DNA from: Cognataquiflexum aquatile
GTDB taxonomy: Bacteria > Bacteroidota > Bacteroidia > Cytophagales > Cyclobacteriaceae
NCBI RefSeq assembly: GCF_003316845.1
Contig: NZ_QMIK01000003.1
Span: forward strand, 310,001-374,000
Reading direction: 5' to 3'
Length of the DNA stretch: 64,000 bases
The position numbers and the translations under genes are program-made. Within the stretch, counting starts at the first letter, position 1; every line of letters starts with the position of its first letter. A model generated the notes under the pieces. The model did not search any database and was not told the origin of the DNA. It saw only the letters and a list, made by a program, of their open reading frames with translations. Below are positions 63,171 to 64,000 of this stretch, piece by piece.

Positions 63171-63307
63171 AGGGGTATGTCCTAGGGATCCCATCGAGGT
63201 GTATCCCTTGCAGATAATCTCTATATCTGTTTTGGGAATAGCTCTATATGGAGGGGCTCTTCCTTTTGTCTAAAGGGGATAGGGAGAAATCAGGAAGTGC
63301 ACAAGGG

Positions 63308-63418
63308 ATGAAAGATTACTTTGTAGAGGTGGAAAGGTACAATTTCGGACCCATTGAAAGCGTAAAACAGAGTTTTGATTATCTCAATAAGGCCAAATAC
63401 GTAAAATGGGCCATGTAG
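63308..63418 (+). pseudogene. Possible short gene remnant
   Basis: A 36-residue open frame (MKDYFVEVERYNFGPIESVK at its start, ending KWAM) has a protein-like composition, and after the TAG stop the same frame continues NLTEKGINFTMSRY to a second stop. It could be a decayed gene. I do not recognise a family, and chance cannot be excluded. Confidence 0.25.
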
Positions 63419-63593
63419 AACCTTACTGAAAAGGGAATAAACTTCACAATGAGTAGGTACTAAAAAATTTATTAATAGCCTTTTCAGTCCTCGCATTAAT
63501 GAAAAAGAAGGATACCATTTCTTTGGGAGCCACATGGGTTTATCTGCTTGACCTATTGGGATATTTTTCTATCTTGGTGTAAAGAAATTTTCA

Positions 63594-64000
63594 ATGATTA
63601 TGACCCACACCACTCCACGAAGAACCTTTATCCGACAATCTTTGGGCATTGGTTTGGGTGTTCTCTTCCTGCCTTCGGCCCTTAAAGCAAAACCCTTATT
63701 CCCTTTTTCTTTTGGCGCCTGTGATTGGTCCATAGGTCAAATGGCTTCCCTAAACGCATTCGAAACTGCCAAGGGAATAGGGCTGGATGGAATACAGGTA
63801 AGTTTGGGAACTGCCAAAGACAATATGCACCTAAGACAGTCAGACATGCAAGAAAAATACCTGAAGGCATCCCGATCAACAGGAGTAAAAATTGCCAGTT
63901 TGGCAATAGGAGAGCTAAATGAGATTCCCTATAAATCAGAAGGGCATACCCAAGAATGGGTTCATGACAGTATAGATGTGGCCAAAGTCTTGGGATGTAA
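63594..64000 (+). CDS. Tat-exported sugar phosphate isomerase/epimerase-like protein, cut by window edge
   Basis: The frame is open to the right edge; 135 residues are visible. It begins with a Tat-type signal (PRRTFIRQSLGIGLGVLFLP) and then a TIM-barrel beginning (FGACDWSIGQMASLNAFETA, GLDGIQVSLG, EKYLKASRSTGVKIASLA) of the xylose-isomerase-like type. It resembles the protein at 31262-32203 in layout but not closely in sequence. Two ATGs (63594 and 63600) are possible starts. Its function is unknown, probably exported sugar metabolism. Confidence 0.8.
   Translation, partial: MIMTHTTPRRTFIRQSLGIGLGVLFLPSALKAKPLFPFSFGACDWSIGQMASLNAFETAKGIGLDGIQVSLGTAKDNMHLRQSDMQEKYLKASRSTGVKIASLAIGELNEIPYKSEGHTQEWVHDSIDVAKVLGC

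Larger units (their letters stand above)
62707..63593. other. Long non-coding end of the island
   Basis: The 887 bases carry no confident gene. They hold two hairpins (62889-62957), a C-rich tract (63061-63108), three 22-bp-spaced repeats (63108-63170) and a short plus-strand frame at 63308-63418 (MKDYFVEVERYNFGPIESVK at its start), which is a possible gene remnant. Confidence 0.5.

Noticed and set aside
62628-63185. 185-codon plus-strand frame at the island end
   Set aside because: It runs antisense across the start of the membrane-protein gene, through both hairpins and the C-rich and 22-bp repeat tracts, so it is more likely chance than a gene.
63290-63535. 81-codon minus-strand frame
   Set aside because: Low-complexity hydrophobic residues with no family features and a weak start; opposite a possible plus-strand remnant.

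Overview
The window is chromosomal DNA from a member of the Bacteroidota, most likely family Cyclobacteriaceae (Algoriphagus-like). The evidence is the bacillithiol genes bshA and ypdA, an amino-acid dehydrogenase of the Leu/Val/Phe type, outer-membrane beta-barrel and TonB-plug proteins, a GH3/beta-lactamase-like fusion, Tat-exported Gfo/Idh/MocA and sugar-isomerase proteins, and Bacteroidota promoter boxes (TTG-N19-TAnnTTTG). No rRNA, tRNA, CRISPR array or intact insertion sequence was recognised. Both ends cut a gene: a DUF1573 lipoprotein at the left and a Tat-exported sugar isomerase-like protein at the right.

Positions 1-13.4 kb hold housekeeping genes: nusB with YtxH and DUF1573 proteins, leucine dehydrogenase, an MsbA-like ABC exporter, a PQQ dehydrogenase with a built-in haem c, an M28 peptidase and glycine decarboxylase gcvP. 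Positions 13.5-14.7 kb form an AT-rich insert with a small membrane-anchored protein and a PIN-domain toxin-antitoxin pair. Positions 14.8-21.1 kb carry an M1 peptidase, a degenerate tandem repeat, an MFS transporter overlapping a trehalase, and a phosphoesterase. Positions 21-26.5 kb carry an aldolase/sodium-symporter pair, preceded by a striking array of three 23-bp palindromic units, and an outer-membrane barrel protein. Positions 26.7-33.7 kb carry a LytTR regulator, an acyltransferase, a ParE-type toxin-antitoxin pair with a readable promoter/operator, an exported oxidoreductase/isomerase pair and rlmN.

Positions 33.9-55.3 kb carry a barrel-less macroglobulin/TonB-plug protein, an operon of a membrane protein, mutL and two rhomboids, the GH3/serine-hydrolase fusion, bshA, a fatty-acid hydroxylase, an ABC-F ATPase, ypdA, a TANGO2-like protein, an old yellow enzyme and a blaI/blaR1-type pair. 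The blaI promoter overlaps its operator. The BlaR1-like protein carries a Met/Pro-rich segment and 18-residue repeats instead of a penicillin-sensing domain.

Positions 55.4-62.9 kb look like an accessory island. Single, unrelated genes (DUF1349, PPK2, SnoaL-like, L,D-transpeptidase, a trypsin/nuclease fusion and a membrane protein) all lie on the minus strand, separated by long hairpins and a 112-bp direct repeat. The trypsin/nuclease gene is bracketed by a 14-bp inverted repeat joined to large imperfect hairpins, which suggests a gene-cassette-like mobile unit carrying a possible conflict effector. This is the most promising candidate for something undescribed. Domain calls are from reading the sequence and have not been confirmed by database search.
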